DNA from: an uncultured Eubacterium sp.
GTDB lineage: Bacteria > Bacillota > Clostridia > Lachnospirales > Lachnospiraceae
Direction: 5' to 3'
Length of the DNA stretch: 5,911 nt
Assembly: GCA_904502145.1 (NCBI GenBank)
Contig: CAJGDH010000120.1
Span: 1-5,911 of the forward strand
A program made the translations under genes and the position numbers. The notes under the pieces were generated by a model. That model saw only the letters and a program-made list of their open reading frames with translations, searched no databases and had not been told where the DNA came from. Below, piece after piece: positions 1-5,772 of this stretch (the stretch's first letter is position 1; each line of letters begins with the position of its first letter).

Positions 1-1020
1 CGTTGGGAGAAGCCCAGGGCCAGGGGCCAGTCTGCCAGAAAGGTCACGGTAAGATTTGCCTCACTGGATGTGATGATCACCGCCGCCATCAATATCGTAA
101 AGGCCTTCCGGGCTCTTCACCTGCGGGGTAAGAGTTATCAGGACCTCAATGACGGAGGGTTTTTTATCGATGTCAGGACGGGGCACGTCCTGGTCTGTGA
201 CTGTGATAACGTGGCTCCCGACGGGGAGAATTTCGGCATCGGCGGGATGCCAGGTTTTATGGCTCCCGAGGTGGTGAAAGGGATCACCAAACCAAATGTA
301 CTGACAGACCGGTACTCTCTGGCGGTGGTGCTGTTTAAACTCTTCTTCCGCGGAGATCCTCTGGAGGGGAGCAAGGTTCTTAAATGTGTGGTCATGACGG
401 AGGAAAATGACCTGATCCACTATGGCAAGGATCCGGTTTTCGTCTACGACCCGGAAAATACCTCCAACCGTCCGGTGAGGGGGGTTCATGACAATGTGAT
501 CCGCCTGTGGCAGATCTACCCGGATTTCATCCGGGAGGCTTTCACGATCTCCTTTACTTACGGGATCAGGGAACCCAATGCCAGGATCATTGAAAAAAGC
601 TGGATACAGATGCTGATCCAGCTGAAGCTGGACATCATCCACTGTCCCTGCGGAAGGGTTTCATTTGCCGCTGCCTTTGAGAAAGCAGGAGACCATACCA
701 TGGTCTGTGAGAAATGCGGTACCACCATCTATACCCTTTCCGTCAACGGATTCGAGTTCCCTCTAGTTCAGGGAGCCAGATTATACCGTTGTCTTACCGA
801 AAAGAACAACGACGATTTCGAGACGGTGACCGGGGAAGTGATCGAAAACCGCCTGAAGAAAGGCCTTTACGGGATCAAGAACCTGTCCCGGCAGCCCTGG
901 ACCGGCCTTTTCCCCGACGGGAGCACCAAGACGGTCAGTCCGGGAAAGGGAGTCCCCATCTGGAAGGGACTGAAGATCGATTTCAGCGATACGATACACG
1001 CTGAGATCCTGGACGACTGA
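1..1020 (+). CDS. Protein kinase-like protein with C-terminal zinc ribbon, 5'-truncated by window edge
   Basis: The frame is open from base 1, so the true start and the ATP-binding N-lobe lie to the left. The GTG/ATG at 70/73 is internal. Counting visible residues from base 1, the kinase C-lobe shows a catalytic-loop motif YQDLND (Asp48, at 142), a DFG-like DCD (67-69, at 199), an APE motif (88-90, at 262) and an alpha-F TDRYSL (Asp103). After the kinase comes a zinc ribbon, CxC at 215/217 and CxxC at 236/239. A beta-rich tail with the motif GLYGIKNL and a PDGS turn ends the protein. This layout fits the kinase of TerY-P triads (kinase, vWA, PP2C), and the vWA and PP2C genes follow downstream. 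The catalytic loop is unusual: the usual Lys and Asn positions are Asn50 and Gly53, so activity is likely but not certain. The tail module has no name I can assign. A 65-nt gap separates it from its paralogue downstream. Confidence 0.85.
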   Translation, partial: RWEKPRARGQSARKVTVRFASLDVMITAAINIVKAFRALHLRGKSYQDLNDGGFFIDVRTGHVLVCDCDNVAPDGENFGIGGMPGFMAPEVVKGITKPNVLTDRYSLAVVLFKLFFRGDPLEGSKVLKCVVMTEENDLIHYGKDPVFVYDPENTSNRPVRGVHDNVIRLWQIYPDFIREAFTISFTYGIREPNARIIEKSWIQMLIQLKLDIIHCPCGRVSFAAAFEKAGDHTMVCEKCGTTIYTLSVNGFEFPLVQGARLYRCLTEKNNDDFETVTGEVIENRLKKGLYGIKNLSRQPWTGLFPDGSTKTVSPGKGVPIWKGLKIDFSDTIHAEILDD

Positions 1021-1029
1021 GATGTAAGA

Positions 1030-1085
1030 ATGAAAAAAGATAAAGGCCGATGGACGGCATGAGAGGGTTTGCGCCCTCCGAATGA
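1030..1085 (+). other. Intergenic stretch with short hairpin and two mini-frames before the pseudokinase gene
   Basis: The 65-nt gap (1021-1085) has a 5-bp inverted repeat GAGGG (1063-1067)/CCCTC (1074-1078) with a 6-nt loop. It is not followed by a T-run, so it is not a convincing terminator. Two tiny frames chain through it: 1030-1062 (10 codons) overlaps 1059-1085 (8 codons, ending TGA directly before ATG 1086). Neither has a good ribosome binding site. They may be chance. No promoter is recognisable, which favours read-through from the kinase gene. Confidence 0.25.
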
Positions 1086-2273
1086 ATGAAGAATCAGGAC
1101 GTGATAGATATGGATATGAACAGAATGGTGACTCTCACCCAGATAAAGGAAGAGATTCGCCTGGCCAGAGAGGAAGAAACCGGAAAGATGGCAGCCAGGC
1201 CGGCATATTTTTCCGGGATGAAGGCTCTGATCGAAGGAGCATTCGCCCTGGCCTCATATTTTGAACAGATGCATCTTCAGCAGAAGGTGTATGTCTCCGA
1301 TGACCCTTCAGCATTTTTCTTTGACCTGGAGAGCGGAGCCATGACCTGCTGCGCGAAAGAGCTTTTTGAGGAGATCTCGGATGACGGAGATGTGATAAAG
1401 ACCGGGGAGAATCTGATCGGCATCACGGAATATGCCGCCCCGGAGCTGCTGGAAGCCTGCAGCAGGGGAGAACCGCTGCATTTCAATGATGAGACGGACC
1501 GGTATTTCCTGTCTGTGTTCCTTTTTGAATATTTCTTCCACACCGGATCTCCCTTCGAGGGGAAGATGATGGTGAACCGGTGTTTCCTTTCCCCCCTGGA
1601 GAAGGAAATGTTCCGGGCGGAACACGGGATCTTCTGCATGGATGCCGGAGACCATGAAAACCCCCCGGTAAAAGGGATCCAGGACAAGCTGATCCGCCAC
1701 TGGAAGGTTTATCCGGATATTCTCAGGAAAATGTTCATGAGGGCTTTTATGGATGGCGGGACCTCCACCTATCTCCGGCCCTCCGCCGTGGACTGGATGA
1801 AGGTCTTTGTCCAGATGATCATGGATTATAAGGAATGCGGCTGCGGATACCACGGATTCTCCTTTACCCTGAAAGAACAGGAGAACGGGACCAGGACATG
1901 CCCCAGATGCGGCAAGGTCTTTTACCCTCTGACCAACGGGATGGACACCATCTGGCTGGCAGAGGGGCAGCAGTTGTACGAATGTCAGACCGGCAGACTG
2001 CCTTTTGACAAGGAGACGGTAACAGGAATCGTCGTGGAAAACAGGCAGCAGAAAGGCCTGTACGGCATCAAGAATCTGGGTTCCGCCGAATGGCGGGGCA
2101 TGTATCCCGACGGCAGTATCCGGGAGATCGGCAAAAACCAGGGTATGCCCATCTGGGGCGGCATGAGGCTGCGTTTTGAACTGGGGGAAGACTGGTTTTT
2201 GCGTATGAATACTATCCGGGAATACGAGGAGGAAGCTTCTCAGCAGAACAGAAAGGATGAAGACTATGAGTAA
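1086..2273 (+). CDS. Kinase-fold paralogue lacking catalytic residues (probable pseudokinase) with zinc ribbon
   Basis: This 395-residue protein aligns along its length with the C-lobe, zinc ribbon and tail of the preceding kinase. Shared landmarks are the segment before the catalytic loop (53-70), the APE motif (118-120), TDRYFL (137-142), the CxC/CxxC zinc ribbon (251/253, 272/275) and GLYGIKNL (324-331) with PDGS (341-344). Key residues are lost. The catalytic Asp position reads Ser71, the DFG-like Asp position reads Ala90, and only about 45 residues precede the C-lobe, so no N-lobe or ATP-binding Lys can fit. I infer a pseudokinase born by tandem duplication, acting as scaffold, regulator or substrate adaptor. 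It ends in an acidic tail. The start is uncertain: ATG codons at 1086, 1110, 1116 and 1125 are all in frame and none has a strong ribosome binding site. The last 8 nt overlap the vWA gene. Confidence 0.85.
   Translation: MKNQDVIDMDMNRMVTLTQIKEEIRLAREEETGKMAARPAYFSGMKALIEGAFALASYFEQMHLQQKVYVSDDPSAFFFDLESGAMTCCAKELFEEISDDGDVIKTGENLIGITEYAAPELLEACSRGEPLHFNDETDRYFLSVFLFEYFFHTGSPFEGKMMVNRCFLSPLEKEMFRAEHGIFCMDAGDHENPPVKGIQDKLIRHWKVYPDILRKMFMRAFMDGGTSTYLRPSAVDWMKVFVQMIMDYKECGCGYHGFSFTLKEQENGTRTCPRCGKVFYPLTNGMDTIWLAEGQQLYECQTGRLPFDKETVTGIVVENRQQKGLYGIKNLGSAEWRGMYPDGSIREIGKNQGMPIWGGMRLRFELGEDWFLRMNTIREYEEEASQQNRKDEDYE
2254..2257 (+). promoter_or_regulatory. Ribosome binding site of the vWA gene
   Basis: AGGA lies 8 nt before ATG 2266, inside the end of the pseudokinase gene. 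The alternative ATG at 2257 has no such site, so 2266 is preferred. Confidence 0.6.
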
Positions 2274-3057
2274 TTATGATACGATCGATCCTCTGGAGAC
2301 CATGCCGCCTGCCAAAAAGAGCATGGTGATCTTCTTTATGGTGGATACCTCCACCAGCATGGAGGGAAGCAAGCTGGACTCCCTGAACAAGGTGATGGGT
2401 GACGTCCTGCCTGAGCTGATCGGTGTCGGCGAAGCGGGGACGGATGTGAAAGTCGCCGTCTTATCCTTCTCCTCCGGCTGTGAATGGATCACACCGGAAC
2501 CGGTTCTCATCGAGGAATACCAACGCTGGGAGAATCTTACCGCCGACGGAGTTACGGATCTGGGCGAGGCCTGTGAAGAGCTTTGCAGCAGGCTTTCCAG
2601 AAAGAGCTTCCTAAGCTCGCCCTCCCTCTCCTACGCCCCGGTGATCTTCCTGATCACTGACGGATATCCGACGGACAACTATCAGAAGGGCTTTCAGATG
2701 CTCAAAGAGAACCGCTGGTTCAAATACGGCCTTAAGATCGCTCTGGCCATCGGTTCCAATGTGGACCTGGATGTTCTCACAGAGTTTACGGAGGATGAAG
2801 AACTTGTCCTTCAGGCATACGGCGCGGATATGCTGAAAAAGCTGGTGAGGGAGATCGCTGTGACTTCCTCCAAGATCGGCAGTGCCAGCATGCCCCTGAC
2901 GGATGCAGGGGGAAGGGAGAGGACTCCCGAGGATGTGGCCGGAACCAAAAAAGAAGCCATGGTGGAGGCTGTGCAGGAGATGAAACAGGATATCCTCGGG
3001 GTGGAGGATCTGACCGATCTGACCGACATGGATATCGAGTTTGATGAGGGATGGTAG
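2266..3057 (+). CDS. TerY-like von Willebrand factor A (vWA) domain protein
   Basis: This 263-residue cytoplasmic protein (no signal peptide or membrane segment) is almost entirely one vWA domain. The metal-ion-dependent adhesion site is complete: DTSTS (Asp27, Ser29, Ser31), the Thr of VTDLGEA (Thr97) and the Asp of ITDGYPTD (Asp132). It should therefore bind a divalent cation and a protein ligand. It matches the vWA partner of the kinase-PP2C triad (TerY, E. coli YegL). Many TerY proteins carry a Cys-rich TerY-C module at the C-terminus. This one does not: after about residue 205 it has a low-complexity tail with a DLTDLTD repeat (tandem GATCTGACC at 3007-3024) and acidic residues. A separate gene at 3941 seems to supply that module. 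It overlaps the pseudokinase by 8 nt and stops 1 nt before the phosphatase start, so the three are very probably co-translated. The start could also be ATG 2257 (three residues longer). Confidence 0.92.
   Translation: MSNYDTIDPLETMPPAKKSMVIFFMVDTSTSMEGSKLDSLNKVMGDVLPELIGVGEAGTDVKVAVLSFSSGCEWITPEPVLIEEYQRWENLTADGVTDLGEACEELCSRLSRKSFLSSPSLSYAPVIFLITDGYPTDNYQKGFQMLKENRWFKYGLKIALAIGSNVDLDVLTEFTEDEELVLQAYGADMLKKLVREIAVTSSKIGSASMPLTDAGGRERTPEDVAGTKKEAMVEAVQEMKQDILGVEDLTDLTDMDIEFDEGW
3046..3050 (+). promoter_or_regulatory. Ribosome binding site of the PP2C gene
   Basis: GAGGG lies 8 nt before ATG 3059 and sits within the last codons of the vWA gene. It favours 3059 over the upstream TTG 3041 and ATG 3044. 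Confidence 0.55.
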
Positions 3058-3058
3058 G

Positions 3059-3886
3059 ATGATCAGAGGTATTCATGCTACGGTGATCGGAGACAGCCAT
3101 ATCCGGCGCCATATCGTCTGCCAGGACAGCTCCGGCGTCTACGTCGACGGGGATTACGGGATCGCTGTGGTGGCTGACGGCCACGGAAGCGCAAAACATT
3201 TCCGAAGCGATGTGGGTGCGAGGATCGCGGTGAGGATCTCCATCGAGCTTCTGAAAAAATATATGAATCAGGCAGATTTTGCCGGCCAGTTCCGTCAGCA
3301 TCCGGATTTCATCCTCCGGCAGATGGAGAAGCAGATCCTGATGAAATGGCGGGAGGCAGTGGAGGAATACCACAGGGAGAATCCCCTGACCGAGGAGGAA
3401 AAGGGGAAACTGACCGAGGAGGAACGGGCCCGTCTGAAGACGGTGACCATCTACGGGAGCACTGTCCTCATAGCCGTGATGGGAGATGGATTCTCCTACG
3501 GCCTGCTTCTGGGGGACGGCGGATTTGTGGTGCTCAGCCGGGAAGGGAGGATCTTTATCCCGGTGGAGGATCCCAATTCCCACGCCAACTACACCTCCTC
3601 CTTATGCAACACCAACGCCTGCCTCTATTTTCAGCACTGGTTCTCGCCGGACAGGCCAAGGGCCATGTTCGTCTCAACCGACGGGCTCTACAAATCATTT
3701 GCCAGTGAAGAAGATTTTCTGAAATACCACGGGCTGATCAGCAGGATGCTGGATGATGAGGACAAGGCGAAAAAGAGCCTGAAACGCAATTTTGAAAAGA
3801 GGACCAGAGAAGGGAGCGGGGACGATATCTCCATCGCCCTGGTCTTTGAGGAAGAACCCGAAGGCGAAGCCGTGGAGGAATCTTGA
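3059..3886 (+). CDS. PP2C-family Ser/Thr protein phosphatase of the triad
   Basis: This 275-residue protein dephosphorylates Ser/Thr using two metal ions. The metal-binding motifs of the family are all visible: QD (22-23), ADGHG (39-43), the YGSTVL core strand (132-137), GDGGF (152-156), STDGLY (206-211) and GDDIS (254-258). It should be catalytically active. Compared with short bacterial PP2Cs it carries a helical, charged insertion at about 70-128 that contains LTEEE twice, encoded by a 15-nt direct repeat (3386-3400 and 3410-3424). It ends in an acidic tail. There is no signal peptide or membrane segment. Together with the kinase and vWA genes it forms the TerY-P triad (E. coli YegK is the comparable phosphatase), and I infer that it reverses phosphorylation by the first kinase. 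Only 1 nt separates it from the vWA stop, which suggests translational coupling. Longer starts (3041, 3044) would add five or six residues. Confidence 0.92.
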   Translation: MIRGIHATVIGDSHIRRHIVCQDSSGVYVDGDYGIAVVADGHGSAKHFRSDVGARIAVRISIELLKKYMNQADFAGQFRQHPDFILRQMEKQILMKWREAVEEYHRENPLTEEEKGKLTEEERARLKTVTIYGSTVLIAVMGDGFSYGLLLGDGGFVVLSREGRIFIPVEDPNSHANYTSSLCNTNACLYFQHWFSPDRPRAMFVSTDGLYKSFASEEDFLKYHGLISRMLDDEDKAKKSLKRNFEKRTREGSGDDISIALVFEEEPEGEAVEES

Positions 3887-3925
3887 TGTCCGGTTTTGTG
3901 GAAAAGCCGGCGGCAGACGGAAGAA

Positions 3926-3932
3926 GAGGAGG
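3926..3932 (+). promoter_or_regulatory. Strong ribosome binding site of the TerY-C-like gene
   Basis: GAGGAGG lies 8 nt before ATG 3941. It decides that start over the in-frame TTG 3896, which would add 15 residues including a Glu run that is simply the translated ribosome binding site. Confidence 0.8.
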
Positions 3933-3940
3933 AAGATGCC

Positions 3941-4294
3941 ATGAAGAAAAAAGCCAGTGTGATCCTGGCCAAATGTAATCAGGCCGGGAAACTGTACGGG
4001 ATCAGGATAGAGAGAAGAGATAATGACTGGGTGAGGACCTGGGCTTTCAAGCTCCGGGAGGATATGGCGGAGAAGGAAGGTTTTGACAAGACCAGCTTCA
4101 GCGGGAGTTTCTTTACGGATGAGGAATATCCGGGATGTCCCTGGTGCGGGGCAAAGAAATGTTTCGTGTGCGGAAGCTGCGGCAAAGTGAACTGTTATGA
4201 CGGAACCGATAAGGTCAAATGCAACTGGTGCGGTGCCGGCGGTACCGCCTACAACGATGATGCCGCTCTGGATGTGACCGGAGGCGGGTATTGA
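3941..4294 (+). CDS. Stand-alone TerY-C-like zinc-binding protein
   Basis: This 117-residue soluble protein has eight cysteines in a C-terminal metal-binding block: CPWC (66/69), C74, CGSC (77/80), C85 and CNWC (94/97). Another cysteine is at 12. The N-terminal half holds an aromatic-rich stretch (Trp30, WAF 34-36) followed by EYPGC (62-66). The combination of a WAF-type strand, YPGCPWCG, CGSCGKVNC and a final CxWCG is what I know from the TerY-C metal-binding domain, normally fused to the end of TerY vWA proteins. Here the vWA protein lacks it and this gene lies two genes downstream, so I infer a split TerY whose two halves work together. The cysteines can form two zinc sites. It follows the phosphatase after 54 nt and has the strongest ribosome binding site of the cluster, so it may be made in excess. 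The family assignment is from memory of motifs, not from a search. Confidence 0.82.
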   Translation: MKKKASVILAKCNQAGKLYGIRIERRDNDWVRTWAFKLREDMAEKEGFDKTSFSGSFFTDEEYPGCPWCGAKKCFVCGSCGKVNCYDGTDKVKCNWCGAGGTAYNDDAALDVTGGGY

Positions 4295-4321
4295 CGGATA
4301 ATGACAGATATTGACAGGAAC
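4292..4321 (+). repeat. Three tandem imperfect 10-nt repeats
   Basis: TGACGGATAA, TGACAGATAT and TGACAGGAAC follow one another without a gap. The first includes the stop codon of the TerY-C-like gene. The period of 10 nt is about one helical turn, so they could be a phased binding site, but chance similarity is possible. Confidence 0.45.
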
Positions 4322-4363
4322 ATGTCCGGATCGGCAGACGGACCGATCCGCTGACCGTACATG
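4321..4363 (+). repeat. Palindrome/hairpin upstream of serine acetyltransferase
   Basis: A perfect 8-bp inverted repeat, CGGATCGG (4327-4334) and CCGATCCG (4343-4350), flanks an 8-nt loop. An outer pair CATGT (4321-4325)/ACATG (4359-4363) extends the structure across an unpaired base and an 8-nt bulge. No T-run follows, so a classical intrinsic terminator is not supported. It may end the upstream transcript in another way, or be an operator for the gene starting at 4392. The intergenic region is too short for a T-box leader. Confidence 0.5.
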
Positions 4364-4378
4364 ATGCAATCACAGGAG

Positions 4379-4385
4379 AAAAGGA
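4379..4385 (+). promoter_or_regulatory. Ribosome binding site of serine acetyltransferase gene
   Basis: AAAAGGA lies 6 nt before ATG 4392, and a second AGGAG is at 4374-4378. The start is therefore well supported. Confidence 0.5.
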
Positions 4386-4391
4386 AAAAAG

Positions 4392-5342
4392 ATGAAAGAA
4401 TCGATCAACACCATTATACTTGAAGCGTCAAAAGAGATCGCGGGCAGATGCGAGGAGAAGGATTATATCGTGTCGAATGCCGGAAGACATCTGCCGGACC
4501 GCGGCAAGATCATCGAGATCCTGAAAGACATGAGGAGGGTAGTATTTCCCGGTTATTTCGGACCGGAGAACATCACTCTGATCTCCCCGGAAAACTTTAT
4601 CGGAGAGAGGATCGCCTCCATCTACGAATCCCTGAAGAGGCAGGTGGCACAGGCCTACCATTACAGAGATTACATGAAATATACCGCCATGGAGATCGAC
4701 CGCAAGGCGGAGGAAGTCTGCGCGAATTTCATCCGCAAACTGCCTTACATCCAGTCCATGCTGATGAAGGATGTGGAGGCGGGTTTCTACGGGGATCCGG
4801 CAGCGAAAAGCAGGGAGGACATCATCTTCTCCTACCCCGGTCTTTTCGCCATCTATGTCTACCGTATCGCCCATGAATTTTATGTTCAGGATGTCCCCCT
4901 GATCCCCAGGATCATGACGGAATATGTCCACGGGCGTACCGGGATCGACATCAACTCCGGTGCCACCATCGGGGAATACTTCTTTATCGACCACGGTACC
5001 GGCATCGTTATCGGTGAGACCACGGAGATCGGGGATAATGTGAAGCTTTATCAGGGGGTTACCCTCGGTGCTCTTTCCACCCGGCAGGGACAAAAACTCA
5101 GGGACACCAAGAGACATCCCACCATCAAAGACCGCGTGACGATCTACTCCGGTGCCACCGTCCTGGGCGGCGATACGGTGATCGGGGACGGCGTGATCAT
5201 CGGCGGCGGAGCTTTCATCACCCACTCGGTTCCCGCTTTTGCCAAGGTAATGGTCAAGAATCCTGAACTCATTATCAACAATAAGAACCGCAAGGATCTG
5301 AAGAAGATGCAGATCCCGGATAATGCGGACTGGGAGATCTGA
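4392..5342 (+). CDS. cysE: Serine O-acetyltransferase (long form, CysE/EpsC type)
   Basis: This enzyme transfers acetyl from acetyl-CoA to L-serine, giving O-acetylserine, the first step of cysteine synthesis in the cytoplasm. The 316 residues have an N-terminal helical part (1-180) with the family motif DPAAKS (135-140) and the YPG...YRIAHEFY helix (148-164). A left-handed beta-helix of hexapeptide repeats follows (about 184-290). The catalytic pair is present, Asp186 in GIDINSG and His201 in DHGTG, and a further family His is at 242 in RHP. After the helix, the AGVPAR turn typical of E. coli CysE is replaced by KVMVKNPEL (285-293). The length exceeds B. subtilis (about 217) and E. coli (273) enzymes and fits the long group often named EpsC. 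No cysK-type O-acetylserine sulfhydrylase is adjacent. It is separated from the Ter-like cluster by 97 nt with a palindrome, so it is probably an independent unit. Confidence 0.95.
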   Translation: MKESINTIILEASKEIAGRCEEKDYIVSNAGRHLPDRGKIIEILKDMRRVVFPGYFGPENITLISPENFIGERIASIYESLKRQVAQAYHYRDYMKYTAMEIDRKAEEVCANFIRKLPYIQSMLMKDVEAGFYGDPAAKSREDIIFSYPGLFAIYVYRIAHEFYVQDVPLIPRIMTEYVHGRTGIDINSGATIGEYFFIDHGTGIVIGETTEIGDNVKLYQGVTLGALSTRQGQKLRDTKRHPTIKDRVTIYSGATVLGGDTVIGDGVIIGGGAFITHSVPAFAKVMVKNPELIINNKNRKDLKKMQIPDNADWEI

Positions 5343-5358
5343 CGGAAATCTGTTTCCG
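5343..5358 (+). repeat. Short inverted repeat just after the cysE stop
   Basis: CGGAAA-TCTG-TTTCCG is a perfect 6-bp stem with a 4-nt loop starting at the base after the stop codon. It could protect or end the transcript, but the stem is short and A/T-rich in its centre and no T-run follows. Confidence 0.35.
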
Positions 5359-5395
5359 AACCTGTAAAGGGTCAACCTGTAAAACCTGTAAAGGG
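5359..5395 (+). repeat. Three direct repeats of AACCTGTAAA upstream of the arsR-family gene
   Basis: AACCTGTAAA occurs at 5359-5368, 5374-5383 and, sharing one base, from 5383-5392. The first and third copies continue with GGG. Copies start 15 and 9 nt apart. They lie about 80-115 nt before the regulator start and may be binding sites or remnants of slippage. I see no clear -35/-10 pair in this 132-nt gap. Confidence 0.55.
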
Positions 5396-5429
5396 CCATC
5401 GGGAAGATTCCGTACAGAGGATGATTTGC

Positions 5430-5460
5430 CATGATCAACCGGGTCAGAACCCCGGTCATG
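5430..5460 (+). repeat. Inverted repeat directly before the regulator's ribosome binding site
   Basis: ACCGGG (5438-5443) and CCCGGT (5451-5456) form a perfect 6-bp stem around a 7-nt loop. CATG at 5430-5433 and 5457-5460 can extend it across a 4-nt bulge. It is followed closely by the GGAGG at 5465, so it could be an autoregulatory operator or affect translation. Confidence 0.4.
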
Positions 5461-5464
5461 GGTC

Positions 5465-5469
5465 GGAGG
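5465..5469 (+). promoter_or_regulatory. Ribosome binding site of the ArsR-family gene
   Basis: GGAGG lies 5 nt before ATG 5475. It decides this start over the upstream in-frame ATG 5421, whose added 18 residues show no family character. Confidence 0.75.
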
Positions 5470-5474
5470 ATATC

Positions 5475-5753
5475 ATGAATAATCAACAATATGTAGTCTA
5501 TGCCAGGATCTTCAAGGCCATGTCCGATGAAAACCGCCTTCGTATCCTGGATTACCTGAAGGAAAAAGAACATAATGCCAGCGAACTACTGGAGAAGATG
5601 GATTTCGGCCAGTCCACCCTGTCCCATCATATGGGCCTCCTGAAGGATGCGGGGGTAGTGGAGTCCCGGAAACACGGGAAATGGACCATCTACCGCCTCA
5701 ACCCGGCTGCCTATGAGAGGATGACGGACTGGATGGAGAGATATCTCCGTTAG
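5475..5753 (+). CDS. ArsR/SmtB-family winged-helix transcriptional regulator without metal-binding cysteines
   Basis: This 92-residue DNA-binding protein has the usual ArsR layout: an N-terminal dimer helix with FKAMSDENRLRIL (13-25), the helix-turn-helix with STLSHHMGLLKDAGVV (47-62), and a wing with KHGKWTIYRL (66-75). In the family it acts as a dimer that represses its own operon and releases DNA upon binding a ligand. The classic metal sensor CxC motif in helix alpha-3 is absent and the protein has no cysteine at all, so it is not an ArsR-type arsenic or SmtB-type thiolate sensor. Another signal or only oligomer/protein regulation is likely. It lies 19 nt before the ApbE-like gene and probably shares its transcript. 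It may control that gene, but this is inference. Inverted and direct repeats upstream are candidate operators. Confidence 0.9.
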   Translation: MNNQQYVVYARIFKAMSDENRLRILDYLKEKEHNASELLEKMDFGQSTLSHHMGLLKDAGVVESRKHGKWTIYRLNPAAYERMTDWMERYLR

Positions 5754-5756
5754 ACC

Positions 5757-5762
5757 GGGAGG
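5757..5762 (+). promoter_or_regulatory. Ribosome binding site of the ApbE-like lipoprotein gene
   Basis: GGGAGG lies 10 nt before ATG 5773, an acceptable distance. ATG 5785 in the same frame is 22 nt away, so 5773 is preferred. Confidence 0.45.
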
Positions 5763-5772
5763 CTGGAAAGAG

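Noticed and set aside
1082..1264. 60-codon + strand frame overlapping the start of the pseudokinase
   Set aside because: Low-complexity, polar product in another frame; the overlapping frame aligns with the upstream paralogue.
2786..3583. Minus-strand frame of 265 codons across the vWA/PP2C junction
   Set aside because: Antisense shadow of two genes with intact catalytic motifs; its translation is rich in His and Pro and has no recognisable domain.
3885..3977. Small 30-codon frame starting at ATG 3885, overlapping the PP2C stop
   Set aside because: It runs through the ribosome binding site and start of the TerY-C-like gene in another frame and shows no protein character.
4291..4340. Sigma-70 promoter from TTGACG/TTGACA at 4291 or 4311
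   Set aside because: No acceptable -10 element occurs 16-18 nt downstream of either hexamer.
4327..4350. Intrinsic terminator
   Set aside because: The stem is strong but there is no T-run after it on either strand, so it is listed only as a palindrome.
4428..5573. Open minus-strand frame of 381 codons across cysE and the regulator
   Set aside because: It lies antisense to two clearly recognised genes, has no family motif or suitable ribosome binding site, and is explained by the codon bias of the + strand genes.
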